Positions 7,101-15,334 are shown, numbered from the stretch's first letter. The stretch is 31,840 nucleotides of DNA from CAYGTK01 sp964352775 (GCA_964352775.1 CAYGTK010000016.1:1-31840), one strand, 5' to 3'. Notes: generated from the letters alone by a model not told the origin. Translations and numbers: made by a program.

Positions 7101-7165
7101 TATCGCCAGTTACAAACTGGCTGGTCCTTTAGTCACCAGTCGTAGACTGGCGACAGCGGGGGAGA
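7101..7165 (+). repeat. Hairpin repeat element A4
   Basis: Two hairpins of the A family, GCCAGT-TACAA-ACTGGC at 7105-7121 and CCAGT-CGTAG-ACTGG at 7136-7150, then the tail CGACAGCGGGGGAGATAG. Here the tail lies upstream of a plus-strand gene rather than after a stop codon. It is related to the ends of A2 and A3 but lacks their middle section. Confidence 0.7.
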
Positions 7166-7241
7166 TAGTTTTTACATCAAGTGCAACAGAAGCAATTAAT
7201 TTGCCTACTAAAGGTGTTGCTGAAAGCTACAGCGAAAAAAA

Positions 7242-7520
7242 ATGAAAAATATAAAGACATTTGTTTTTTTATTCATTATAGTGTTTATGTTGTCGGCTGT
7301 TTTTTCGTTGTTCCTGCACTACGATGACATAAACAACCTTGAAGTCGGGTTTCCTTGGACCTTCTATCAACGTATGCAACTTAGTGGTAACGATTTTACT
7401 AACTATGGTTGGAGTCGCACTGGACTTCATCGTGATTTAATGTTCTCTGGTTTGTTGGCATTAATCATAACCGCAGTTTATCATATTTTCTTGGAAAAAA
7501 AGAATGGCACATCGAGGTAG
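7242..7520 (+). CDS. Small membrane protein, 92 aa
   Basis: The protein has two predicted transmembrane helices, about residues 5-25 (VFLFIIVFMLSAVFSLF) and 66-84 (LMFSGLLALIITAVYHIF), joined by a 40-residue loop with VGFPWTFYQRM and NYGWSRTGL. Loops of the form GFP-F/W-x-FY occur in uncharacterised Bacteroidota membrane proteins, but I know no function. It begins with an ATG after an A-rich stretch; no clear Shine-Dalgarno is visible, as usual in this phylum. It stands alone between repeat elements A4/C1 and C2, with about 75 bp and 130 bp free on its two sides. Confidence 0.65.
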   Translation: MKNIKTFVFLFIIVFMLSAVFSLFLHYDDINNLEVGFPWTFYQRMQLSGNDFTNYGWSRTGLHRDLMFSGLLALIITAVYHIFLEKKNGTSR

Positions 7521-7648
7521 CTAGTGTATCAAAATAGCAGGTTGCTGTTTAGCGCGATTTGACTAATTAGAAATCAATGTAAAACTTGTCATTTTAATCA
7601 AATTAGTAGCAGTATATAGGTTTAGCAAGTCCCACTATTATTCTGTAA

Positions 7649-7715
7649 CCCCAACTCATCCTCTTCTTCAGACGAGGATACCTAAAAACAGCATCTATTG
7701 ACGCGTCAGCTAAGG
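7649..7715. repeat. Dispersed repeat C, copy 2
   Basis: A second copy of the unit at 6986, with a fully paired stem ATCCTC...GAGGAT where copy 1 has a G.T pair. The surrounding 7521-7776 is otherwise gene-free. Copies 1 and 2 are about 660 bp apart in the same orientation. Confidence 0.7.
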
Positions 7716-7776
7716 CCATGCTTCTGGTACTTTCCAACTTTCTTTTTCTTTCCATCGATTTAATTCATCTTTAAGC

Positions 7777-8874
7777 TTGCTGTTTACACGATGTACCATA
7801 GCTTTTTTGTTGCTGACCCTATTGGTGGCGTGCAATGCTCATCAGCATGAGGAGCATCAGCATTACACCCAGCCAGAGAGAACTCCTAAAGTAACTCCGA
7901 ACGATACTATTACTGTAGGTAGTAACAAGGGCAATAGTGGTATGGTAATTATACCTAGTGGTACTTACAGCATGGGCGGAACGGGTAAATTGGCTAGGGC
8001 CGATGAGTTCCCGAAACACTTGGTGCAGGTAGACTCTTTCTGGATGGATGCTCATGAGGTTACCAATGCTCAATTTAGGGAATTTGTGGAGGCCACCGGT
8101 TATAAAACCATTGCCGAGCGCATACCCACTTGGGAAGAGATACGTGATCAACTTCCACCTGGTACTCCAAAACCCCCAGATAGTGTTTTTGTGGCAGGGT
8201 CGATGGTGTTTCAGCCTACCGATGGGCCGGTGAATTTGGATAGTTACTTTCAATGGTGGGCTTGGCAGCCCAATGCTAATTGGAAGCAACCTGATGGACC
8301 AGCATCTTCTATTGAACGCAAAGCCGATCATCCAGCGGTGCATATCTGTTGGTACGATGCTGCAGCCTATTGTAAATGGCGTGGTGGTAGACTACCCACG
8401 GAAGCAGAGTGGGAGTGGGCCGCCCGTGGACGACTGACCGACAATACCTACCCTTGGGGAAATGAGCATATTAACCAGAATGGATACAAGGCCAACTCTT
8501 GGCAGGGTGATTTTCCCTATGAGAATATTGCGGCAGATGGTTACTTAACTACTGCGCCTGTAAAGTCGTTTGAACCAAATGGCTTTGGTCTATACGATAT
8601 GGCGGGTAATATATGGGAATGGTGTAGCGATTGGTACCATAGCAAGTATTATGAAATGGCCGCTCAACAAAGCCCCCAGACAAACCCCATTGGCCCCAAC
8701 CAAAGCTTTGATGAACGCGACCCCTACACGCCAAAACGAGTTCAGCGTGGCGGATCATACCTCTGCAACGATGTATACTGCGCAAGCTATCGGGTATCGG
8801 CACGAATGCCTGGTGCGCCCGATACGGGCATGCCGCATGTGGGGTGTAGGTGTGTTAGGGCGGTTAAGGAGTAA
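7777..8874 (+). CDS. Formylglycine-generating enzyme-type lipoprotein
   Basis: An FGE/SUMF1-family (FGE-sulfatase domain) protein of 365 aa. Residues 1-19 form a lipoprotein signal ending LLVAC, so it is tethered in the periplasm or outer membrane. The domain starts around MVIIPSGTYSMGG (56-68) and includes VTNAQFREFVEATG, GGRLPTEAEWEWAARG, MAGNIWEWCSDW and the C-terminal motif GGSYLCNDVYCASYR. Both cysteines that form the oxygenase site of true FGE are present (C330 and C335, same spacing as human C336/C341). Relatives such as GldJ/GldK lack them. The expected reaction is conversion of Cys in CxPxR of sulfatases to formylglycine; no sulfatase gene is in the window. The TTG start is forced: no in-frame ATG precedes the signal peptide. 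Confidence 0.88.
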   Translation: MLFTRCTIAFLLLTLLVACNAHQHEEHQHYTQPERTPKVTPNDTITVGSNKGNSGMVIIPSGTYSMGGTGKLARADEFPKHLVQVDSFWMDAHEVTNAQFREFVEATGYKTIAERIPTWEEIRDQLPPGTPKPPDSVFVAGSMVFQPTDGPVNLDSYFQWWAWQPNANWKQPDGPASSIERKADHPAVHICWYDAAAYCKWRGGRLPTEAEWEWAARGRLTDNTYPWGNEHINQNGYKANSWQGDFPYENIAADGYLTTAPVKSFEPNGFGLYDMAGNIWEWCSDWYHSKYYEMAAQQSPQTNPIGPNQSFDERDPYTPKRVQRGGSYLCNDVYCASYRVSARMPGAPDTGMPHVGCRCVRAVKE

Positions 8875-8966
8875 ACGACTGAGTCTGTTGATCTAAAAAA
8901 GGTTAGTAGCTGTTATGAATTTGCATCCAGTCAATAGATAAAAACTATTAGAGCTTAGCACTTTCT

Positions 8967-9785
8967 TTATCGTATCTGCAAAAGTTGAGTAATTCTCCCT
9001 TTGGAATGCATCACTTGAATAATATACATGGCATCAGGTAAAAGGGCAGTGTTCAGGTGGGCGGAGTTGTTGTCAATTTCTATATCCTTTACCTGTCTTC
9101 CGCTTAGATTTGACAAATTCATTTTTACTTCCTTAAGCTCTTGTGGCCACATTATGGTATAGGTGTTTGAAGCCTCATCACTGTTTATCCTTATCACTGA
9201 GGGTGTGCTTTCTTCCCTAATAGAACTTGGAAGCTTACACACTTTGCCAGCTGGCTTATTGAAAGGAGGGCGGTTATAAAGGCTTGTTGCTGTTAGGCAG
9301 ATGTTGTAGCTAGCTTGTGCTACTACGGTAACGGTTGGGTTTGGTAAAAAGGAAACGGTATCTCCATTTATTTCCCAAAGCCATTCTGTGGGATTGTAGA
9401 GGCACGCTTCGGTAAGATCGAATTTAATGGAATCAGACGAAGAATTACCAATTGTGAAATAGAAATCAGCATCGGGCTCTGTAGTGACAATTACACGTTT
9501 GGTAGTGCTAGCACTAATGCCCCGAGAATTGGTCACTTCATAGTCTACTTGATATATCCCTCTGGCGGAGGTGTCTACATTGCTTTGAAAGGTGATGCTA
9601 CCTGTTAACACACCATCAATACTGTCGCTAGCGGTTGCTCCCAAATCTACATAAGATTCACCTAAATAGGAGTACTGCGTACTATCCCCAATAAACTGAA
9701 TAGTAGGTGCTTGGGCATTTAACAACATTGAAGTAAGTAGGAGGGTACTAAAGGTAAGTCCGTATTTCAAGAGTAGGTATTTCAT
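8967..9785 (-). CDS. DUF5011-like T9SS sorting-domain protein
   Basis: A secreted 272-aa protein. The signal peptide is about residues 1-25 (TSMLLNAQA). Residues 26-102 look like a DUF5011/HYR-type Ig-like fold (YSYLGESYVDLGATASDSID, then a TKRVIV edge strand). A PKD-like middle follows (WLWEINGD), and the last 70 residues are a type A T9SS C-terminal sorting domain (VKMNLSNLSGRQVKDIEI...MYIIQVMHSKG). It is expected to cross the outer membrane by the type IX system and remain on the surface. Convergent with the FGE gene. It is separated from the large fibre gene by a strong terminator, so it is a separate transcript. Confidence 0.8.
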   Translation of the reverse strand: MKYLLLKYGLTFSTLLLTSMLLNAQAPTIQFIGDSTQYSYLGESYVDLGATASDSIDGVLTGSITFQSNVDTSARGIYQVDYEVTNSRGISASTTKRVIVTTEPDADFYFTIGNSSSDSIKFDLTEACLYNPTEWLWEINGDTVSFLPNPTVTVVAQASYNICLTATSLYNRPPFNKPAGKVCKLPSSIREESTPSVIRINSDEASNTYTIMWPQELKEVKMNLSNLSGRQVKDIEIDNNSAHLNTALLPDAMYIIQVMHSKGRITQLLQIR

Positions 9786-9840
9786 AATATGAATATACGA
9801 TACTGCCTGTTAAATGTAAAGAGGGTTTCTTCTATAACAT

Positions 9841-9872
9841 AAAAAAAGGGCGCTGAAAACTCAGCGCCCTTT
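9841..9872 (-). terminator. Intrinsic terminator of the fibre gene
   Basis: A perfect 12-bp stem AAAGGGCGCTGA (9845-9856), loop AAAC, TCAGCGCCCTTT (9861-9872). On the minus strand it is followed by a T-tract (the A-run at 9841-9847), 22 nt after the stop codon of the 1188-aa gene. This is the clearest terminator in the window. Confidence 0.9.
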
Positions 9873-9894
9873 ATCAATTAATTCTATTAGCTGA

Positions 9895-12800
9895 TTACTT
9901 ACCAGAGATGAACTCTAGGTCGTTTTCTTGAGCTAGGGTGTATATCAAGTAGCTTAGGCTTTTCTCCATGTTGTTTAAGCGCTCTTCCAATTCTACATTG
10001 GCATCTGCGCTTGCAGTGTTCTGTGCTTGTAATTCAGCGATAAGTGCTTGCTGCTGCTTGATGGCTTCGATCAATACTGGTACAATGTGACTGTACTCTA
10101 CTGAACGGTATCCTTCTTCATCTACTTCTACTACTTGAGGTAGTACTTTCTCAATTTCTTGAGCTATAACACCTACTTGCTCGCCTTCTTCAAAGCCTTT
10201 GTTAGGGAACTCATTCAATTTCCAATCGTAAGTTACACCACGCATTTCCATTACCATTTTCAAGGCATCGTCAATGGTAATAACGTTCTCTTTAAAGCGT
10301 GCATCAGAAGTTTCGTTAACTCCGTTAGAGCGAACCTTACCGTAAATACGCAACTTGAAGTTGTTATCTACCGCACCACCAATGGCAGCGTTAGTTCCGT
10401 TGTTACGGATAGTTCCACTCTGTACCCATGCAGAACCGTTGTAGTACATGGTGTAAGTAGGAGTACCAGCTAAGTTGTTAATGGTGTTCAAGGTAACGCT
10501 GTTACCACCAACTATACCTAGTGTGTTACCACTGTAAGTAAGATCTTGTAGCTCGTTTGTTACGCTTGGATCAACGGTTACCGAACCACCACTGTTAGAT
10601 AAGGTTACTGTAGTACCCGACTGAGAGATAGTTTGTAACTCATTGGTAACACTAGGGTCAACAGTTACAGAACCACCACCTGAACTTAACGATACCGTGG
10701 TACCTGACTGAGAAAGTGTTTGAAGCTCATTGCTTGCGCTGTTATCATTATCAGCTACACTGAAGGTAGTAGACGTACCACCAGTAATGCTTACAGTTAC
10801 ATCGGTACCAGATACTGTGTTACCAAGATCTTGGTTATCAGTATTGTCTAAGAAAGCAGAAAGGTCAACACTAGTACCGTCGTTAGTTAGGCTTAGGATG
10901 TTTCCAGTTAATGAAAGATCTTGATTATCTGTGTTATCTAAGTAACCACTTAAGTCTACTGTAGATGCATCATTAGTTAAGCTTAAGGTATTTCCAGTTA
11001 AAGCTAGATCCTGAGCATCTGTGTTATCTAAGTAAGCAGTAAGGTCAACAGGAGTAGCATCGCTAGTTAAGCTTAAAGTGTTACCAGCTAGATCAAGATC
11101 TTGTAACTCGTTAGTTGGGTCAGCGTCAGCATCACTAAGGCTTGCAAGGCTTACTGTAGTAGTACCACCTGCATCAGTCAACTCTAAGTCAGTACCGTTC
11201 AAGGTAGCGCTGTTCAATAACTCATTAGTCGGGTCAGCATCATTATCAGCTAAAGACGAAAGGCTAACCGACTTAGTACCAGAAGCATCTGTAATCTCTA
11301 GATCAGTACCGTTTAGTGCAAAGCTAGTGATCAACTCATTTGTTGGGTCACCATCGGCATCAGATAGGCTAGCAAGGCTTACTGTTTTAGTACCAGAAGC
11401 ATCGGTTAGTTCCAAGTCAGAACCGTTTAAGTTGAAGTTAGTTACCAACTCATTAGTTGCATCATTATCATTATCCGCTACGCTGAAAGTAACACCAGCA
11501 CCGTTAGTGATGTTAACCGTTACATCAGTACCAGTAGGGAAGGTGCTTAAGTTTTGCTCATCCGTATCATCTAAGTAAGGAGTAAGATCGATAGTTGCAG
11601 CACTGTTAGATAATCCAAGTGTGTTACCATTTAGTGACACATCTTGCAACTCATTCACTGGGTCAGCATCAGCATCATCAATACCAAAAGTGGCACTGTT
11701 ACCATTAGTTATATCAATAGTAACGCTGCTACCTACTTGGTTAGCGCTAAGGTCTTGCTCATCAGTACCTGTTAAAGAAGATAGGTTAACCGTAGCTCCA
11801 CTTCCGCTCAAGCTCAATACGCCAGAGTTCTGGTCGTAGTTCAATGCTTGTATCTCGTTAGTAGGGTCAGCATCAGCATCATCTATCAAGTCAGAAAGGT
11901 CAACAACAAAAGGAGCACCACCGTCAACTATAGTCAACTCGCTAGTAGCAGTGTTGAAGGTGAAGTTGGTATTATATGCATCAGTAACTAAGTCGTCTAA
12001 GTTCACAACCAATGAGCTACCCGCATCTGTAATGGTAAGGCTATTGTTCAATGGATCGAAACTAGCATTGGTATTATAAGCATCAGTTACTAGGTCGTTC
12101 AAGTTAACTGGAATAGCACCACCACCATCAGTAATGGTTAATACATTAGTAGAAGGGTCGAAAAGTACGCCGCTGTTGTACTCATTAGTTGGGTCAGCAT
12201 CGGCATCATCGATAAGGTCAGCCAAGTTCACGTTTATAGAACTTCCGTTATCTACTATAGTTAATGTGTTAGTACCGTTATCAAATGTCATACCCGTGTT
12301 AAATCCACCAGTAGTTAATTGAGTAAGGTCAACAGTATAAGAAGTACCGCCATCAGTTACAGTCAACTCGCCAGTAGTAGGGTTGAAGCCTAAACCTGTG
12401 TTAAATGCTGCTGCAGATAACTGCGTAAGGTCAACTGTTAAAGATGCACCTGCATCAGTAATGGTCAATTCGTTGTTACTTGGGTTGAAGTTGAATGATT
12501 GGTTGTTCTCATTCATCGGGTCAGCATCAGCATCGTCGCGAAGAGGAGTAAGGTCAACAATGATGTTACCACCACCATCTACTATTGTCAACTCATCATT
12601 AGTAGGGTTATAAGAAATACCTTGATTGTAAGCATCCACGCTTAGGTCAGTAAGGTCAATGGCACCACCGTTACTAAGTGTAAGGGTGTTAGTGACAGCA
12701 TCATAACCCAATACTTGTGCATCAGTATTATCTAAATATGGTGAAAGGTCTACTGAGTTACCATCTGAAATATTCAATACATTGTTAATAATGGCGATAG

Positions 12801-13461
12801 TCTGATCATTAGTTTCATCATCAGAAGCTATCCACTCTATACCGTTCCAACGTAATATTTGGTCAGTAGCAGGAGCTGCAGCTAGGTTAACATCACCTAG
12901 TTCTGATAAGGTGTTGTCAGAAAGGTCATCCGCGCGGAAGTCAATAGTAGTTACGTGAAATGTACCAGACTCCGTAACGGTCAATTCATTAGTTGTAGGG
13001 TCAAATATTACATCAGTAATAGTCTCATTTGTTTGGCTAGTATCACCTAGTAGGCTTACATCCACTCCTTTAGCATACATAGCATAAGGTACTGTCAGTA
13101 GCTCCGACTCACCCATTGGTGTATAGTTGCTACCTCCTTGTGGGTCAAATTCTACCTTCAGCCACATGTTGGCATTTGCCCAAGGCACAAGGTCAAAATC
13201 ACCTGTTAATGGAACACCGCGACCTAAGTCTACGCTGAACAATCCAAAATCGTTAGTACCTACTTTGTGCGCTTCAACATAGGCAGGGTTACCACCTGGG
13301 CCACTCAAAATGCTTAAACGTATGTTCACACTTTGGTTAGGCAATATAGCTCCACTGGCATCGCGGGCTACCGCTTGGTATTTAATACCTGAAGGAACTT
13401 GAGCGTAAAGACTGCTCAAAACGATGAAGGTAGAAAGGATTAATCCTAGGATCTTTTTCAT
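9895..13461 (-). CDS. Secreted repeat fibre with C-terminal S74 chaperone
   Basis: A 1188-aa surface protein. The signal peptide (to about 20) is followed by the common Bacteroidota N-terminal domain VPSGIKYQAVARDASG...LLTVPYAMYAKG (about 22-131). Residues about 145-1010 are degenerate beta repeats of two kinds (ELTITDGG..VDL and GNTLSLTND..VDLSAYLDN), interspersed nine times with an acidic motif like DADADPTNE that could bind calcium. The C-terminus (from about 1040) is a Peptidase_S74 intramolecular chaperone: SDARFKENV supplies the Ser1052/Lys1057 dyad for autocleavage, typically after trimer folding. A coiled coil covers about 1130-1170. No T9SS domain. A trimeric tail-fibre-like surface filament or adhesin is the likely form. 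The repeats have long open frames on the other strand that are not genes. Confidence 0.85.
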   Translation of the reverse strand: MKKILGLILSTFIVLSSLYAQVPSGIKYQAVARDASGAILPNQSVNIRLSILSGPGGNPAYVEAHKVGTNDFGLFSVDLGRGVPLTGDFDLVPWANANMWLKVEFDPQGGSNYTPMGESELLTVPYAMYAKGVDVSLLGDTSQTNETITDVIFDPTTNELTVTESGTFHVTTIDFRADDLSDNTLSELGDVNLAAAPATDQILRWNGIEWIASDDETNDQTIAIINNVLNISDGNSVDLSPYLDNTDAQVLGYDAVTNTLTLSNGGAIDLTDLSVDAYNQGISYNPTNDELTIVDGGGNIIVDLTPLRDDADADPMNENNQSFNFNPSNNELTITDAGASLTVDLTQLSAAAFNTGLGFNPTTGELTVTDGGTSYTVDLTQLTTGGFNTGMTFDNGTNTLTIVDNGSSINVNLADLIDDADADPTNEYNSGVLFDPSTNVLTITDGGGAIPVNLNDLVTDAYNTNASFDPLNNSLTITDAGSSLVVNLDDLVTDAYNTNFTFNTATSELTIVDGGAPFVVDLSDLIDDADADPTNEIQALNYDQNSGVLSLSGSGATVNLSSLTGTDEQDLSANQVGSSVTIDITNGNSATFGIDDADADPVNELQDVSLNGNTLGLSNSAATIDLTPYLDDTDEQNLSTFPTGTDVTVNITNGAGVTFSVADNDNDATNELVTNFNLNGSDLELTDASGTKTVSLASLSDADGDPTNELITSFALNGTDLEITDASGTKSVSLSSLADNDADPTNELLNSATLNGTDLELTDAGGTTTVSLASLSDADADPTNELQDLDLAGNTLSLTSDATPVDLTAYLDNTDAQDLALTGNTLSLTNDASTVDLSGYLDNTDNQDLSLTGNILSLTNDGTSVDLSAFLDNTDNQDLGNTVSGTDVTVSITGGTSTTFSVADNDNSASNELQTLSQSGTTVSLSSGGGSVTVDPSVTNELQTISQSGTTVTLSNSGGSVTVDPSVTNELQDLTYSGNTLGIVGGNSVTLNTINNLAGTPTYTMYYNGSAWVQSGTIRNNGTNAAIGGAVDNNFKLRIYGKVRSNGVNETSDARFKENVITIDDALKMVMEMRGVTYDWKLNEFPNKGFEEGEQVGVIAQEIEKVLPQVVEVDEEGYRSVEYSHIVPVLIEAIKQQQALIAELQAQNTASADANVELEERLNNMEKSLSYLIYTLAQENDLEFISGK

Positions 13462-13496
13462 GATCGATGATTTGATCGGTTTAAAATTGTACTGCT

Positions 13497-13526
13497 CAAA
13501 GTAGCAGTAAGCGAAATGAAAATCAA
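13497..13526 (-). promoter_or_regulatory. Candidate promoter of the fibre gene
   Basis: On the minus strand TTG (13526-13524), a 20-nt spacer, then TACTTTG (13503-13497), one base short of the full TAnnTTTG. It lies 35 nt before the ATG of the 1188-aa gene, in the 119-bp space after the short T9SS gene, so the fibre may be transcribed alone as well as with its neighbour. Confidence 0.4.
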
Positions 13527-13580
13527 GTTTATCTGCAAACCTAGGTAGGTAAGCAGTTGTAGCTTGTAAGCGTTAACCTA

Positions 13581-14093
13581 CTAGCGAGTTGCCTTTTGCA
13601 CGCGATAAGTATCTACTACTTGACCATTGTCGGTCACACGTACTAGGTACATACCTGCTACTAAGCTGCTGATGTCAAGGTTAAAACTTTTCATCTGCCC
13701 AGTAACTACATCTAGCTCAGCTTCATAAAGTACACGACCTAATAGGTCAACTATCTGAAGTTCTAAAATAGCCGTTTGGTCGTAAGTAAGGTCTAGCGTT
13801 ACATCATTCAAAGTAGGGTTAGGATAAAGATTAGCAAATAGGTTGCCTGCCTTCACCTCTGTAATACCCACACCGAAATCTTCTGGCTGTTGGAAACCTT
13901 GCGTTAATATGACATTACCAGCCGTTCCGGTAAAGGTTTCTACAACTGGCTCACCCAAGGTCCACGAAAGGGAACCAACTCCTGGTACTTCAAAGTAGTC
14001 TCCTGCGGTTGAAATTACTTGTGGAGAAAGGGTTTGCGCCTTTACTACAAAGACTAAGCACAAGGGTATAAGAGTAAATAAAATACGTTTCAT
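13581..14093 (-). CDS. Short T9SS sorting-domain protein
   Basis: From the ATG at 14093 the protein is MKRILFTLIPLCLVFVVKAQ, a clean signal peptide. A longer frame from 14171 adds 26 residues without secretory character, so I reject that start. The mature part has VISTAGDYFEV, SLSWTLGEPVVETF and ILTQGFQQPE, a small beta domain common in Bacteroidota, then a linker and a type A T9SS C-terminal domain (NLYPNPTLNDVTLDL...LVRVTD). It is 170 aa, the smallest form such proteins take. It lies 119 bp upstream of the fibre gene on the same strand; I recall this pairing in other Bacteroidota, which suggests the two proteins work at the surface together (inference). Confidence 0.85.
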   Translation of the reverse strand: MKRILFTLIPLCLVFVVKAQTLSPQVISTAGDYFEVPGVGSLSWTLGEPVVETFTGTAGNVILTQGFQQPEDFGVGITEVKAGNLFANLYPNPTLNDVTLDLTYDQTAILELQIVDLLGRVLYEAELDVVTGQMKSFNLDISSLVAGMYLVRVTDNGQVVDTYRVQKATR

Positions 14094-14197
14094 GTATAGA
14101 TGGTTTGTATGTATGTTCTTAACAGTTGCTGAATTATGTTTAAAATTCATAGATCTACTGCAGAAAAGCAAATAAACCTATCAACTCTGCAACATTA

Positions 14198-14815
14198 TTA
14201 TGTACTCATGCGTTCCAAGTGGTCTGTTGAATTTGCCAGTTTGATGCTAAATCCCCCATTTTCATAACCAATAAGGTATAGGCAGGTGTTGTAGTGTTCA
14301 AACTCATCCATCTGGCTAAGAGGTGTTTTGGTCAAGGTACACAATAGCGATCGCATAGCCCTACCGTGACTACAGATAAGTATTCGCTTACCTTCAAGGG
14401 CTAATAAAGTGTTCTCTACAAAGTCTAGCTGGCGGGCTTGTAACTCCAATGGGCTTTCACCGCCACTAATGCGTTCTTCTAAGTTACCTTGCTTCCAAGC
14501 AGTGGTCAGCCGTTGATAATCATTGGCTAGTTCGGGATTGCCAGCTTTACCCTCGTGTATTCCCCAATCTATTTCATCCAAACCTGCATGGGCTGTAGTC
14601 TCGTAACCCGACTGTACGAATGGAGCTACAGTTTGCTGGGTGCGGGTAAGCGTGCTGGTAAATACGGTGTGAAAGTCTACATGCTTATAATGGGTATGGA
14701 AAGCCTTAGCCTGTTCATGCCCCGTTTCATTCAGTTCTGAATTGATACCACGGCCCTGTATTATCCGCTTTTTATTATAGTCTGTTTGCCCGTGGCGAAT
14801 AAGGTATATCTCCAT
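14198..14815 (-). CDS. Histidine phosphatase (phosphoglycerate mutase-like)
   Basis: A cytoplasmic branch-1 histidine phosphatase of 205 aa. The nucleophile is His8 in LIRHGQTDYN, Arg58 lies in TSTLTRTQQT, the likely proton donor is Glu81 in LDEIDWGIHEG, and the second histidine is His150 in ILICSHGRAMR. This group covers cofactor-dependent phosphoglycerate mutases and many small-molecule or sugar phosphatases; the short length and the LDEIDWGIHEG loop fit a GpmB/CobC-like phosphatase rather than the glycolytic mutase, but the substrate cannot be read from sequence. It is divergent from the 158-aa membrane protein gene with 42 bp between starts. Confidence 0.9.
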   Translation of the reverse strand: MEIYLIRHGQTDYNKKRIIQGRGINSELNETGHEQAKAFHTHYKHVDFHTVFTSTLTRTQQTVAPFVQSGYETTAHAGLDEIDWGIHEGKAGNPELANDYQRLTTAWKQGNLEERISGGESPLELQARQLDFVENTLLALEGKRILICSHGRAMRSLLCTLTKTPLSQMDEFEHYNTCLYLIGYENGGFSIKLANSTDHLERMST

Positions 14816-14831
14816 ATTTTAAGGAAGCATT

Positions 14832-14839
14832 TATATTTG
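14832..14839 (+). promoter_or_regulatory. Candidate -7 element for the 158-aa gene
   Basis: TATATTTG matches TAnnTTTG and lies 18 nt before the ATG at 14858. No TTG occurs at the expected -33 spacing. GAAGGAA just before the ATG may serve as a ribosome binding site. Confidence 0.4.
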
Positions 14840-14857
14840 AAGCTAAAATAGAAGGAA

Positions 14858-15334
14858 ATGACCGTTTTATATGTGCTTATTGGGGTAGGGGTGCTGCTTC
14901 TTTTGCTATTCCTCATCAGTAAGAAGGGTAATAGCGAAGAACCCAAATTGGATGACCTTAACGATGAGTTGATATACGATCCCGAATCGGGCGAGAGCAT
15001 GAGCATGGAAGATGCGATGAGCGAAAAGGCTTGGGGCGATGACGGTACTACACCCACCTATGATGTAGCTCGTGATGTAGAAGAAGTATTTGAATTGATA
15101 GAGAAGAAGAAACGTATAGAGTTGGATGTAGAAACCACCAAAGTAGTACTGCAAATACAAGAACACTATACTAAGTCGGGAGGTGATGATGTGGGTAGTG
15201 AAGATAATATTGCCTTTATAAAAGAGGTGTTCATCAACAATCAGCTAGAACCCTTACCCGATGAGCAGTTAAACGCCATAATAACCGCAGAGCAAAAGTT
15301 TATGAAGGAGAAGGGGATAGAGGTAGGAGGTTAG
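14858..15334 (+). CDS. Membrane-anchored acidic protein, 158 aa
   Basis: I do not recognise it. One N-terminal transmembrane helix (VLYVLIGVGVLLLLLFLI, residues 3-20) is followed by KK, so the rest most likely faces the cytoplasm. The soluble part is strongly acidic (DDLNDELIYDPESGESMS) and then helical with DVEEVFELIEKKKRIELD. No catalytic motif is visible. It could be a membrane scaffold or regulator. Divergent neighbour of the histidine phosphatase, 76 bp ahead of the next gene on the same strand. Confidence 0.7.
   Translation: MTVLYVLIGVGVLLLLLFLISKKGNSEEPKLDDLNDELIYDPESGESMSMEDAMSEKAWGDDGTTPTYDVARDVEEVFELIEKKKRIELDVETTKVVLQIQEHYTKSGGDDVGSEDNIAFIKEVFINNQLEPLPDEQLNAIITAEQKFMKEKGIEVGG

Noticed and set aside
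6723..7132. Open frames across the tRNAs, the N gap and the repeat region
   Set aside because: They read through tRNA genes, Ns and repeat C/A4 sequence and have no protein-like features.
7777..7850. Frameshift at the N-terminus of the FGE lipoprotein
   Set aside because: The absence of an in-frame ATG first suggested an error, but the TTG start gives a complete lipoprotein signal with lipobox LLVAC, so no frameshift is needed.
10159..12613. Several plus-strand open frames opposite the fibre gene
   Set aside because: They arise from the repetitive Asp/Thr/Leu/Ser-rich composition of the minus-strand gene, which has a signal peptide, known domains and a terminator.
9895..13461. Prophage tail-fibre gene
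   Set aside because: The S74 domain is phage-like, but the gene has a signal peptide and the Bacteroidota VPSGIKYQAVARD domain, and no capsid, portal, terminase or integrase gene is near.
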